Source of the DNA: Oasisia sp. SBJ-2009
Taxonomy: Eukaryota; Annelida; Polychaeta; Sabellida; Siboglinidae
NCBI GenBank assembly: GCA_964017155.1
Contig: OZ024855.1
Coordinates: forward strand, 2,694,991 to 2,758,990
Direction of reading: 5' to 3'
DNA: 64,000 bases
Part shown: piece by piece, positions 1 to 10,357 of the stretch
How positions within the stretch are numbered: the first letter of the stretch is position 1
Layout: the number at the start of each line of letters is the position of its first letter
Program-made: the position numbers and the translations under genes
Notes under the pieces: generated by a model
What the model was told of the DNA's origin: nothing
Database searches by the model: none
Seen by the model: the letters and a program-made list of their open reading frames with translations, nothing else

Positions 1-660
1 AAACTATTATTATTATTTAGTTATTGTACACTGTGAAACAGTTAATGTTGCCTCTTGTGCCAGTCACTGATGTTTCCTCTAATTAAAGTACACTGTAGCC
101 ACCTTATTTGCACATGCCACTTAATTGCAATTAGTAACACCAGACATCTGTCCCCAGCCACCAGCTCCTACTATTGTTTGTTCAAGTGCTTCTTGCAGCT
201 GATCACACATGGCTACACTTTGAGGACAGGGTAGCATACATAGATGCCTGCGTGCTAGGGGTTTATTGCTTGAATGGAAAGGCTGTTTTTATTATGATAG
301 ATCAAGAGAATGATGTAGGATACTTGGATCTTTTTACCTATGTACCATTTTTTTATTTGCATGTTTAATGCTATAAATGTGTTTAAATGCAAAAATGTCC
401 AGGTACTATTTTACTGTAGTCATTTAAACTTAACAATAAAGTGCTGTTTGAAATGCATCAGTTACAAATTCAACACTTAATAATTAAGAAATAATTGTAT
501 TTCACCCCTGTGCTATTGACCACTTTTAAATAAAATGTAAGACACAGTTTTGTTTCATGCACAAACTAGTAATAACTACACAGTATAAAGTATTAAAAAA
601 TGCATCGACTCAGGTATAAAAACATGCACATTAAATGAGTGTCATCTGTCTCTGTTGTAG
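1..660. other. AT-rich non-coding stretch
   Basis: No coding signal, RNA gene or repeat is recognisable. The only notable point is its right edge. A pyrimidine-rich tract ending in TAG at about 660 looks like a splice acceptor and immediately precedes the transposase-like sequence that follows. Confidence 0.4.
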
Positions 661-1090
661 TTCATATGTGATGCTGACATGAGGATTATGAACTGCATTG
701 CCATTTGCCAAGTGGCCGGGTTCAGTGCAAGATTCCAGAATCCTGAGGGAATAGCAGCTGTTTCAGCATTCGAGTCGCCACGAAAACCATTGACTGATGT
801 GTTTCTTGGGGACAGTGGGTATATATTCTCTCACCGATCCTCAACACGTGGAATCAACACGAACAGACATACACATGCCCATTGTGTCAACGTAACTGTC
901 AAAGTAGCAGTAACTGCTGCTTTAGTGACTCCACCTGCATAAACCAGCTGGCACCTGGCTCAGGCTGTGGTGGAGGAGGTTCTGGCAGTGGTGCAGGCAT
1001 CACAGATGATGATACATCTGGAATGCCAAAACATGTTGCTTTAGTAACTTATTTGAATTAACACATGCACTTTGTTATTGACATAGTCAA
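661..1090 (+). pseudogene. Decayed PIF/Harbinger (HARBI1-type) transposase fragment
   Basis: HARBI1-type proteins are DDE nucleases encoded by PIF/Harbinger transposons. In one frame the sequence reads FICDADMRIMNCIA. A shifted frame gives WPGSVQDSRILRE followed by a stop and QLFQH, and another stretch gives LGDSGY. In intact family members these are consecutive blocks (CDa, WPGSvHDSrilr, GDsGYpl), so the reading frame has suffered at least two shifts and a stop. The tail (about 962-1090) encodes a Gly/Ser-rich segment and DDDTSGMPKH before a stop, and recurs inverted at 13135-13262. No N-terminal half is seen upstream. The block order is diagnostic, so the family call is fairly secure. The fragment cannot encode an active enzyme. 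Confidence 0.72.
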
Positions 1091-1504
1091 TCCTGTTTTC
1101 TGTAACTGAAGACTAGAGTCACTATACCTGTATGTTACCATGGTTCAGTCTTACCCGACATGTTGTTTACTCACATAATATAGAGTTAATATGTTCATTT
1201 AATTGATCAAAAATGTGTATATACTCCCATACACCAACGTGTGTGTGTATGTGTCTGTGTGTTTGTGTGTGATATGTAAGTATGATTATTGTTTAGAATT
1301 TAGAAGGTGACAGATCATTGTAGATATGACAAAGTGTGGATACAGACCTCTGTCCTATTATGTAACTCTACCAGTCACCAACTCTAGGGCTGGCCATGCT
1401 CTTGTGTATTGCTATTGTAATATAATTGCCCTGGTTATGGATGCCTGCCACTTTAAGGTGGCTGCCTGTAACTTGAGTTCCCCCCACTGTGCTATTTTTA
1501 TGAT

Positions 1505-1595
<91 letters not shown>

Positions 1596-2399
1596 CTGGT
1601 AAGTTTCCATTAATAGGATGCTTGATGCAACCCACATTGTTTACATAAGCTGTATATTACATATTTACGCATTGTGTTAATATATTATTTCCATTGTATC
1701 ATGTATGAGTTGCGTGTTACTGTACATAAGAATTATTTCTGTATAACAGTTCTGCATAAGAGTTGCTTTCACAATACAACTGTCTGTAGCATTCATACCA
1801 TTATAAAAATTTGAATATAGGCATATGTTTGATTTACTAATGGATATTGAACTATATAAAATAAAGTTTCATATGTGTCATTAATGTATTTGGTTCATTT
1901 TTATCGGAATGAGAATTATAGCTGTGACAACTGTACTCCAACAATAATTACATATATACCAGTATATGTTTTAATATAAATTAATTTTATGTTATAATAA
2001 TTATGCTATCAACAAGTCTGAAAACAGTCAGTTCTCGCTTTAGTGCCATTTAGTTTTGTTGTAATATGTCACAAGCACACATCACAAATTAAAATAATAA
2101 AATTTAAATAGAAAACACTGATTGGGATTTAATTTCCTTTGTTTAATTTTCTATTATTTTTTTACCAAAAAAGTCACTGTAGTAAATAAGGAATTGTACA
2201 TAATACGGTGACACTTGAAAGTACAACACACACCACAGACAGTAATCATTCATTTGACTAGTTATGAATACTCGCCATCAATTCCCGTTGTCACATCGGT
2301 TCTCCTTCACCAGTTGTATCCATGATGATATTCTGATTCCGATGGTTTGTAGTACAAAACCCCTACTGGGGCATCACGCACTAGTTCAGCATACATCAG
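1091..2399. other. Non-coding DNA between Harbinger halves
   Basis: AT-rich sequence with a short GT-rich run near 1240-1270 and a large CT microsatellite listed separately. No open frame is believable. It lies between the convergent transposase and Myb-like relics, so it may be the degraded interior of that transposon. Confidence 0.4.
1506..1597. repeat. (CT)n microsatellite
   Basis: About 80 bases of nearly pure CT dinucleotide, with one A interruption near the right end. It gives apparent Ser-Leu and Arg-Glu repeat frames on the two strands that are not genes. Confidence 0.95.
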
Positions 2400-2689
2400 C
2401 ATACAGAGGTCAATTTGGTGGTCTGCCTCTCACTTTTCCTTGATCACGTAGTGCGTTTTAAGACCGCAAATTTAAAATGTTTCCCCTTTTGTTTAGGTTG
2501 TCCTCCGTTCTTGCGCCACCGAGCGAATTCACTTTAGCGGTGAACTCTCGTCAAACTTACCATTTTCTTGATTGTTACCGAATTTTGTAACTTGCTCATC
2601 AAAATAGTTTTTTAGTTGCCGATTCCCTCAATTAAACATATTATTTCGTCATCTCGACAGGGCGGCTTACGCTTAACTTTTTTCTCCAT
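2400..2689 (-). pseudogene. Decayed Myb/SANT-like protein of a Harbinger transposon
   Basis: Read on the minus strand from the ATG at 2689, the sequence gives a basic start (MEKKVKRKPP), then DDEIICLIEGIGN, a stop, KTIL, and further on, in a shifted frame, VGGARTEDNLNKR. This order (acidic-start helix, x-Leu-Ile-Glu-Gly, K-T-I-L, then a VGG-x-R-T-x-E-x-L-K-K-R-W-like segment) is that of the Myb/SANT-like DNA-binding protein carried by PIF/Harbinger elements beside the transposase. Two stops and a shift make it non-functional. Its convergent orientation to the HARBI1 fragment at 661-1090 fits a two-ORF Harbinger element. Confidence 0.55.
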
Positions 2690-2997
2690 GCGCTTCCCAC
2701 CTTCGCCGACTTCCACGCCAAGCTTAATGTAAACAAACACTGACCACCGACGTGCGATGAACCCCTATTTGACCCCGTGCGTCACCGCGCGCGTGCGCAA
2801 TGCGGCAGAATTCGTGGGGAATCCCTGTTTCGAAGCTCCTCAAATAGCCTCGAATACTCCTCAATTGACTCTCAGAATCGCCGTCCACAGACTAACTATG
2901 CGGCGCCTAAATCGCGCTGCGACCGGTTCATGCATACCGACTGAATCACTCGCTGGGCCACGGCACAGTTAGTCTGAGGGTAGCGCCTGTGCGGCGC
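2690..2997. other. Spacer left of gypsy element A
   Basis: GC-richer than its surroundings. A 71-codon open frame at 2757-2972 resembles nothing known to me. A 10-bp inverted pair (CAGACTAACT near 2888 and AGTTAGTCTG near 2968) and a direct pair GCGGCGCCTA (about 2901 and 2990) are visible. They could be terminal features of the Harbinger element, but this is unproven. Confidence 0.35.
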
Positions 2998-3111
2998 CTA
3001 AGCTAGTCTGAGGACATGCATATCACCCCAGCAGTTGTCCAGCTCGACCAGCTGGGCGTGGCCTTATACTACAGGGCCCTCTGGCGACTATCAGTATCCA
3101 CCAGGGTTACA
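2998..3111 (-). repeat. Truncated 3' LTR of element A
   Basis: About 83 bases ending at 3111 match the end of the full LTR at 9093-9175 almost exactly and finish with the same GGTTACA terminus. At the left edge TAAGCTAGTC (about 2998) also matches the other LTR end (8268-8277). The remnant may therefore be an LTR with a roughly 800-bp internal deletion rather than a simple end truncation. The ten-base match alone could be chance. Confidence 0.7.
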
Positions 3112-3124
3112 TGTCCCCCAACTT
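3112..3124 (-). other. Polypurine tract of element A
   Basis: On the minus strand AAGTTGGGGGACA lies immediately upstream of the LTR start TGTAACCC. This is the expected place for the plus-strand priming site of an LTR retrotransposon. Confidence 0.6.
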
Positions 3125-3147
3125 AAATTGAAACCTTATAGGTGAAA

Positions 3148-5631
3148 TTAGTTATCTAATACTGATCTCGGTTCTCTATGTGGGTTACTGTGATAACCCG
3201 CATTACGTCTCGTTGACCGACGTAGAGGTGGAGCCGGAGGGTTAACTGCCTCGCTATTGTCCGGGTGAGACGTAATTGTCACTTCGTACAATGGGACTGT
3301 TACCTCACTCTCATGGCCTAATCTACTCTGCCTGTTCACTGTCTCAGGAACACAAACCCGCAAGTCTTTACGATTAATCACGCGTTTCTTATGTCCCCTC
3401 TCGGGTACGACAACGTAAGTGTCCTCCATCTGTTCCGACACTACATACACTGTCGGGTCCCAGGCATCCCCAATTTTGTTACGTCCTTTCACCCTATTGC
3501 GTAAGTGTACATGGTCTCCAATTTGCAGTGTATCTTCCCTTGTACGCCTGTCATAAGTCGCCTTTCGATTTGCTCTGTCTAACTCCAGTTGTTCCGTCGC
3601 TTTAGCATAAGCGCTTTTCAACTTAGATTGATGGTAATCAACCCAGTTCATATTGGTCCCACGAACCGTTTGAGACTGGAGTGTCTCATCGCTTTGCAAT
3701 CTGATATCGATTGGCAAGCGTGGAACACGACCGAACATCAAGTAGAAAGGACTAAATCCCGTGGCAGCATGAGGTGTTACATTGTACGCATAGGTAAGTC
3801 CCGGTAGGTGGTTTGGCCACTTGGACTTCTGAGCTGGTGTCAGAGTGCGTAACAATCCGTGCATTGTCCGATTATATCTTTCGCACTGCCCGTTTCCCAT
3901 GGGATGATATGGCGTTGTGCGTGATTTGTCGACAGCGTAGATCTTGTATAACTCCGTGACAATTTTAGCATCAAAACATCTTCCTTGGTCTGAGTGTATC
4001 CGGAAGGGCACTCCGTAGCGCAGAAACCATTCACGTACTAGTGCTTTGGCCACTGTCTGAGCTGTTTGGTTTCTAGTCGGCACTGTTATTGTGAATTTAC
4101 TGTACACATCGGTCATGACCAGTACATTCTCAATTCCGTTACTAGCGGGTTCGATTATCGTGAAGTCAATTGCTACTACTTCTAACGGTTCCTTGGCGAC
4201 AATGCTATGCATAGGAGTCCGTACTTTAAAATGTGGCATCTTTGCTAAATTACAACGTTCACACTTGGCAATCCAATTATGGATGTCTGAGCGTAAATTC
4301 GGCCAATAGAACCTTGCCCGCACTAATTTCTCGACCCTATCTATGCCTTGATGTCCCATCCGATCATGTAATTCCTCTAATACTTCCTTCCTCATGGAAC
4401 TTGGAAGCAACAACTGGTTTACTTTCTCTCCACTCATGGGATCTGTCATTGTTCTGCACAATCGGCCAGAACAGATGTATAGGCGGTTCCATTGTAATAA
4501 CAGTTTCGCTACTGCTGGCTGTTCTTTCCGTCTTTCTCCACGTGTCGCGTCTCGACCTCGATCGATGTAATGCCAGATTCGGCCCAACACCGGATCAGTC
4601 CGTTGTGCTTCCTGGATCTCGTCCGTCCTAAAACTAGGTAGAATCGGTGACTCTACGCTTTCCAGTATGTCACGTATTTGAGCGGTGGTGGCCCGGACCG
4701 TTCCTTTGAGTAACTTCTGGCGTAACTCGCACGGCAAAACCGTTACTTGCAGGATATCCGCTATCTCTTCTTCTCCGATGACTGTGAACTCCATGGTTGG
4801 AGTCAGGTGTGGTTTCCTGCTTAGGCCATCTGCCGATGCATTAAGTCGCCCAGGACGATACCGAATGCTGAAATTGAATCTGGCTAGCTCGGCTTGCCAG
4901 TGGTGTTCGGCCGCAGTTAACTTTGCCGACGTCTGAATATACGACAACGGATTATTATCGGTATATACAATAAACGGAACGGCCAACAAGTAATCACGGA
5001 ATTTCTCCGTAACCGCCCATTTCACTGCCAGTAGTTCTAATTTCATGGAACTGTAAGCCGTGCGGCTCTTCTCGGGACCCCTGAGACTACGGCTAGCATA
5101 AGCTATAACTCGTGTTCGCCCTTCCTGTTCCTGTAGTAGTAGCGCTCCTAGTCCTTGGTGGCTAGCGTCTGTCTCCAAAATGAATGGTTTTGTGAAGTCG
5201 GCAAATCCCAAGACGGGTGCTGTAGTCAGAGCATTTTTCAATGCATCAAACGCTTCTTGGTGTTCTCGGTTCCATACAAATGGGACTGGAGTGGCTGAAT
5301 TCCACTCTCTTCCTGGTTTTCTCTTCTTTCCTTTGTTGGGATCCTGATTCACCAATTCATACAGAGGAGATGCCAACTGTGAAAAATGATGAATGTAACG
5401 TCGGTGATATCCTGCGGTTCCTAAGAAGACTTTGAGTTCTTTCGCATTCGCCGGTACCGGCCATTCCTTAATTGCATCCACTTTCTCCGGATCGGCAGAA
5501 ATCCCATCGGTAGATATTATTTGGCCTAAGTAAGAAACCGATTCCTGAAATAGAAAACATTTACTAGGTTCAATCTTCAGACCGTGAGATGCCAATTGCT
5601 GGAACACTAACTCTAAGCGTTCGAAATGTTC
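3148..5631 (-). pseudogene. pol: Element A pol, 3' part: RT end, RNase H, integrase
   Basis: An 819-codon open frame. It begins within RT just after the catalytic motif (the FQQLASHGLKIEPSKC segment), runs through the RT connection domain (FLGTAGYHRRYI), and then RNase H with its acidic residues in ETDASHQG, MKLELLAVKWA and YTDNNPLSYI. The integrase follows with a His-His-Cys-Cys zinc motif (HDRMGHQG ... CERCNLAK) and a DDE core: D in VVAIDFT, D in HSDQGRCF, E in NGQCERYN. A basic C-terminal tail follows. All catalytic residues seen are retained. Marked pseudogene only because a one-base shift near 5632-5638 separates it from the rest of pol. The opposite-strand open frames here are shadows. 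Confidence 0.88.
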
Positions 5632-7150
5632 TTCGATGTAGAAGAGTAGATGATGATATCATCCAAGAAAATCAGCACCTTTTCATTCATCTCTTCTCTG
5701 AACACAATGTGCATCAACCTCTGGAAGGTTGCAGGTGAATTGCAGAGACCGTATGGCATTTTACGGTACTCATACAACCCCATGGGTGTCGTGAATGCGA
5801 TCTTGTGTTGATCGACCTCGTTTATTTCCACCTGATTATACGCTGATTTCAAATCGACCGTCGAGAAATACTTCGCTCCTGCTAGATGATCAAACATTTC
5901 ATCTACTCGGGGAAGGGGAAACGCGTCTTTCCTAGTCTTGGTATTCAACCTACGGTAATCCACACACATCCTAATCTTACCGTTCTTCTTCCGACAAATA
6001 ACGATAGGACTCGCGAACTCAGACTGACTGGGTTTAATTATCCCTTTGTGGAAGAGATCCGTAATGTGTGTTTTGACTTCATCAAATTGAGGCGGAGGAA
6101 TACGACGGTAAGCCGCCTTAACAGGGCTGTCGTCTGTGGTGTAAATGCGGTGTTTAACCGTCTGAGTCAACCCCACATCATCATCATCCTGAGCGAATAC
6201 TTGTTGATGGCTCCTCAATAACTCGTCTAATTGATGCTGATCAGCGGACGAAATAGTACCAATGTTTACCCTTTCCATCCATTCCTGTTCCTGAGGGTCT
6301 GTAGCCAGTGGGTCTTGATTGTACTGGTTGCTTATCCGTCTCGTGAAAGCTGTCACCTTTCGAGGTTCCATGGTCACTCGCAAACCGTCGTCTAACTCTT
6401 GGAACGCAACTATGTGTTCCGGATTCCTGTCAATGATGTCTACGGCATATATCCTTCCAACGGGGGAACGGGGACGTAGCCATATCTCATCCGAAGTTGG
6501 ATTAATGATAGTTACTTCAAAACGTCCCTCTATGGAACCCACTAGTCCAGTTTGCAGTAGTAACCCTCCCTTTAGGGTCCCGTCTAGGGGTTCTACCATC
6601 GCATTACCAGTACACCGGGGACCTGACACTAATACATTACAAGAAGACCACGCTGGAATGTTTACATTACGGTCACCTACAAGTTTCACAACTCTACCCT
6701 CTATATCATGTTTTGGTTTTGCATCATGGGTCTTAATGGTAAGAAGTAGATCCCTTATGTCGGGGATGTCGCCTAAAACATTCATTCCAAATATCCCAGA
6801 CGTTGGGTGGTGGTGAGTAAGCCCTGGTGGATCTTTCTGCACTAAAATGCCCTTATCTTTCACAATGGTTCCTAATACATTTACATCCGCAATAAAGTAT
6901 CCCACATATGGGAATCCTAACGAGTTGGCAGCTTCGAGCCGCAACCACGAAGACGCATCGCTTAAGCAACCAATTGACGGCTTTAAATATTCGTCAAACC
7001 ACCATTCCTGTAAAATTGTCACCTCTGAGCCCATGTCTAGCACCATGTTAGTTGGTTGATTTGCTATATCACAAGAAATTATTGGTGTTTTCCCCACAAT
7101 TGCGTCGACTAGTACACCGCCTAAGTTGTTATGCCTGTCTGCCTGACGCT
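5613..7150 (-). pseudogene. pol: Element A pol, 5' part: protease and reverse transcriptase
   Basis: This open frame carries an aspartic-protease-like motif VLDMGSEVTIL. The usual D-T/S-G is D-M-G here, which may weaken or abolish activity. A spacer follows, then RT with KGIIKPSQSEFASPIV, MCVDYRRLN, STVDLKSAYNQVEI and the catalytic FLDDIIIYS. The frame runs into a stop a few codons later, while the family's continuation lies in another frame of the neighbouring ORF. This marks a single-base loss at about 5632-5638. No ATG is obvious: the frame is open from about 7150 downward and GTG at 7097 is only the first alternative start. Pol is probably expressed by frameshift or readthrough from gag, about 150 bases upstream. 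Confidence 0.85.
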
Positions 7151-7300
7151 CAGCAGCAGGGCTACTTAGTTTCCCAAGTAATCACGGGATGTCAAGGAGG
7201 CTGGTTCTGACCTAGGATGTACTACCTGGCTACCCTGCATTGCATTAGTCGCCGTGCTATCATGCGAATGACCCCTGTATTCGCGACCGGCGTGGCCGGT

Positions 7301-8209
7301 TTATTGTTCCCCATTACGATGCCTATCCCTAGCGCGCTTCCAGCACCTCACTGAGGTGTGACCCCTTCGGCTACAGTACTCACAATAAACCGCGCCGCCG
7401 CTACTGGGCTCCGGTCTATCAGGATACACCACACCCACTGGCGCCTGTTGTTGTGATCGTAACAAAGAAACAATTTCCGACTGAGTTGTAGCAAGTAGTT
7501 CTAATTGTGCTGCGATTCGGTCCAGTGGACTAGGTTCGCCTGGGGTATGGTGAGGCTCCTGAATTCCCCGGACACATGCATTCTCATAAGAACTACCCAT
7601 TCCGTCTTCCTCGAGACGAATAGCTTCAGCTCTCAAGGCACTAAAGGAAATGGTCGATTGACCTCTTACCAATCGTTTCATCTCTCTCTTTATGTGGACA
7701 TCCACCAGGTTCTCGCAGAACACTTCAATTACCATTTCGTTCTTACTCTGCAATTTATCAGATATACCTTCAGAGATTTCTAACAGGGCCCGAGAGAATT
7801 CCCTAACGCTTTCCCTGTTTTTCTGTCTTCTATCATACAATTCCCTCTTTAGTTGAGCATTACTACGGTTTTTCCCAAAGGTAGACGAAAGTAATGTGAA
7901 CACCTTATCTACAGAGTCCTTTTCTTCCTCGGGCGCATACCTGACTTCTTCTCGGGCAGCTCCCTCTAGATGTCCGATCAGGAAGGGTAACCTCTCGACC
8001 GGTGGGACGGAAGGCAAACGATTGCGGGCGTCTTCCATCCAGTCGTGTAGTTCACAGGAACGCCCCGAAAATCCCCGGAGAGTGCGGTTTGGAGGAGCAG
8101 CTACCGTGACGTTGATGGACTGCTGGTTGCGCTTCAGGGTTTCCACCATCTCTTCCAGACGAGCCAGTTTGTCCTCCCCCGTCATCCGGTCTTCTCCTGC
8201 TGTCGCCAT
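7301..8209 (-). CDS. gag: Element A Gag polyprotein
   Basis: A 302-codon open frame starting at ATG 8209, about 30 bases after the primer-binding site, as expected for the first ORF of an LTR element. An N-terminal coiled-coil-like charged region (LARLEEMVETLKRNQQ) precedes a capsid-like region (FSGRSCELHDWMEDAR and a later RELYDRRQKNRESVREF segment) typical of Ty3/gypsy Gag. Near the C-terminus a single CCHC zinc knuckle (CEYCSRRGHTSVRC, C-x2-C-x4-H-x4-C) should bind the element RNA. It is followed by a basic tail. The frame is undamaged. Confidence 0.85.
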   Translation of the reverse strand: MATAGEDRMTGEDKLARLEEMVETLKRNQQSINVTVAAPPNRTLRGFSGRSCELHDWMEDARNRLPSVPPVERLPFLIGHLEGAAREEVRYAPEEEKDSVDKVFTLLSSTFGKNRSNAQLKRELYDRRQKNRESVREFSRALLEISEGISDKLQSKNEMVIEVFCENLVDVHIKREMKRLVRGQSTISFSALRAEAIRLEEDGMGSSYENACVRGIQEPHHTPGEPSPLDRIAAQLELLATTQSEIVSLLRSQQQAPVGVVYPDRPEPSSGGAVYCEYCSRRGHTSVRCWKRARDRHRNGEQ

Positions 8210-8240
8210 TCTTTATCGGCTCCCCTGGGAGCTTCCGTCA

Positions 8241-8262
8241 TCGAATCCCACTTCTGACACCA
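8241..8262 (-). other. Primer-binding site, tRNA-Leu type
   Basis: Plus-strand bases here read TCGAATCCCACTTCTGACAC plus CA, which is the T-loop end, acceptor stem and CCA of an animal leucine tRNA. The minus strand is therefore complementary to that tRNA 3' end, two bases inside the 5' LTR. It is not a tRNA gene: there is no anticodon arm or 5' half. Confidence 0.85.
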
Positions 8263-8264
8263 CT

Positions 8265-9175
8265 TGTAAGCTAGTCGAACGACGGTCTTTTGGTATTCAA
8301 TACGTTTATTGAGAAAGAATACGCTCCCAGAGGGCGGCACGCTCAGTAATAGATATATAATATCGTACAATACATAAATATAATACAATTCCAAGTACGT
8401 ATCTATCAACATATTATATACACCATATATTCTTGTGTTGTTCTATAAATCAATATATTATTACATCACTACACATTATTACACCTGTAGTAACAGTATT
8501 AATAACATAGAACAATCTAACTTGTACACGTTATAATTAAGCTATAGATATAAAGCACTACCAACAATATGTTATAATGAACAAACAATTAACGTAATAC
8601 ACACCCTGTAACTCTAATAACTCGCTCTCGCACCACTTGGCAGAGCCGGCGCCTATTTCTGGCAAGCCCGCTTGTCTGCAATCGAACAACCAAAGGTGGT
8701 AATATATAGACGTAATATAGTCTAGAAACTCGAGTTACATAGTTGCAACAATGCACACAGTATACGACGTAGTAATAGTTAGACACGACTGTCTTACGTT
8801 CGTTACTTGAGCGCAGCTTTAGAATTGGACTGCCACACCCTAACCGGCCACGCCTATTTTACTAATGTATAAAGTATAACGAATGACGAATATAGCCGCA
8901 TGATTCAAACCAATATACTTACATGCAATATCATGTGTAACAAGAATCTAATACATACATAAAACGAATATATAAATATAACAAACCAATCTTACCAGGC
9001 CGCTGGTTATATACTGGGTTACTGGGTACAAGTGTTGACCGGTCGCTAGATGTAGTTGTTGACCAGTCGCTGGCCCAGGGCAAACTGCGCCTCAGCAGTT
9101 GTCCAGCTCGACCAGCTGGGCGTGGCCTTATACTACAGGGCCCTCTGGCGACTATCAGTATCCACCAGGGTTACA
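8265..9175 (-). repeat. 5' LTR of element A (911 bp)
   Basis: Bounded by TGTAAG at 8265 and GGTTACA at 9175, giving TGTAA...TTACA ends. The PBS lies directly inside, and the last 83 bases recur at 3029-3111. It should carry the promoter and polyadenylation signals of the element. The interior is AT-rich and otherwise unremarkable. Confidence 0.85.
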
Positions 9176-9279
9176 TATGACCCAGATATGGGTTGAATAA
9201 ATTATACTAAACGCTACGCATGTCTCTCTCGTTCTTCTGTCTAAAACCTAGTATAACTACGCTCGCACGCAACATAACA
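9176..9279 (+). repeat. 5' LTR of element B, truncated
   Basis: Matches 13031-13134 and ends in CGCAACATAACA. Relative to the complete 173-bp 3' LTR it lacks about 70 bases at its left end. It contains AATAAA (9196-9201). Confidence 0.8.
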
Positions 9280-9293
9280 TGGTGGCAGCGGTC
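9280..9293 (+). other. Primer-binding site of element B
   Basis: TGGTGGCAGCGGTC starts directly at the LTR boundary. The TGG start, complementary to a tRNA CCA end, and its position identify it. I could not match the remainder to a particular tRNA. Confidence 0.6.
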
Positions 9294-9323
9294 TCAAAAG
9301 ACACCTAAGCACACCTAGGAAAA

Positions 9324-10357
9324 ATGGCAGACGACAACCAGCCGGTGCAAGCAGCACAACCACTGGTACAGCTCGAAGCAGAACTGCACTTCAACCCCGT
9401 TCAGGTACCGTTACCCGATCGGTTCAACTTCACCTCGCCTGAGTCGTGGCCAGCATGGGTCCGACGCTTCAACCGCTTCCGAATCGCGCCAGATTTGTCC
9501 AACCGCCCACCCAATGACCAAATCAGCACCATGGTGTGTGCTATGGGAGACCAAGCTGAGGACATACTAGACACGTGACATGTCCCAGGCGATGCTTCAT
9601 ACAAGGAATTGAAGCAGACGCTTGATTCGTACTTCGGCGTTCAGCGCAATCTCATCATAGAAAGAGCGAAATTTAATCGTCATACACAACAACCGGGGGA
9701 ATCTACGGATGTATTTATCCAAGATGTATCCAAATTGGCCGAACATTGCGACTACGGTGTCCTCGGAGAGAGCTGCTTCGGGATCGCATCGTCGTCGGGA
9801 TGATTGATGACGCCCTGTACGAGGCTCGGAAGCTGCAACGGAACGTTGTATGCGGCGGGGGCACGACATTCAATCCGACGGCTGTCGACTTCGTCAAGCG
9901 GGGTCAACGATCTACGGGGAAACATAGCGCAGCGACGACCAAACATCACGCCGACAAGTGCAATTGGTGCGGTCAGCAGCAGCATGACCGGAAAGTTTGC
10001 CCTGCGCGACAAGCCATTTGTCACAACTGTCAGAAAGCGGGCCACTTCAGCTCCGTGTGCCGGAGCAGCCCAGCAATAAAACCAAGTGGCAAGTCGCACG
10101 TGCACAGCGTCGGCGATGGTTTCTTGGGCGAAATCGACGACCAAGGAAACTGCTGGACGGCTGACATTACGGTGATTGGACACCCAACTCTCTTCAAATT
10201 AGACAGTGGCGCGGGCGTGTCGGTATTGAGCGATCACACACCATGGTTGAACAATTGTCAACTCGACAGACACCCAATCAAGCTCAGGGGACCGGGCGGA
10301 ATACCACTTCCAGTGATCGGAGCCTTGAAAGTAACCATGCGCTACAAAAACAGATAA
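9324..10357 (+). pseudogene. gag-pr: Element B gag and protease, broken
   Basis: From ATG 9324 the frame reads a capsid-like segment (SPESWPAWVRRFNRFRIA) to a TGA at 9576-9578. It continues in the same frame to about 9765 and then shifts. In the shifted frame follow the rest of the capsid (MIDDALYEARKLQR), two zinc knuckles (CNWCGQQQHDRKVC and CHNCQKAGHFSSVC) and a protease motif FKLDSGAGVSVL with an intact D-S-G. A stop at 10355-10357 interrupts what should run on into RT. Domain order and the twin CCHC boxes identify gypsy gag-pol. Confidence 0.82.

Larger units (their letters stand above)
2998..9175 (-). mobile_element. Ty3/gypsy LTR retrotransposon A, nearly intact
   Basis: In minus-strand order the element has a 5' LTR (8265-9175), a tRNA-Leu-type primer site, gag, then pol with protease, reverse transcriptase, RNase H and integrase. 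These are followed by a G-rich polypurine tract and a much shortened 3' LTR remnant. Domain order PR-RT-RH-IN is that of Ty3/gypsy elements. Only one internal frameshift in RT (about 5632-5638) clearly breaks pol, so insertion is relatively recent. The two LTRs are strikingly unequal (911 bp against at most 114 bp), so the left end has been deleted or rearranged. Confidence 0.9.

Noticed and set aside
1326..1637. Ser-Leu and Arg-Glu repeat proteins on both strands
   Set aside because: Pure products of the CT microsatellite.
2757..2972. 71-codon ORF at the left of gypsy element A
   Set aside because: No domain, GC-rich composition makes an open frame likely by chance, and it ends at the presumed transposon boundary.
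3589..6816. Plus-strand ORFs of 70-165 codons inside gypsy element A
   Set aside because: Antisense shadows of the intact minus-strand pol frames.
8241..8262. A tRNA-Leu gene
   Set aside because: Only the 3' 22 bases including CCA are present, next to an LTR. It is the complement of a primer-binding site.
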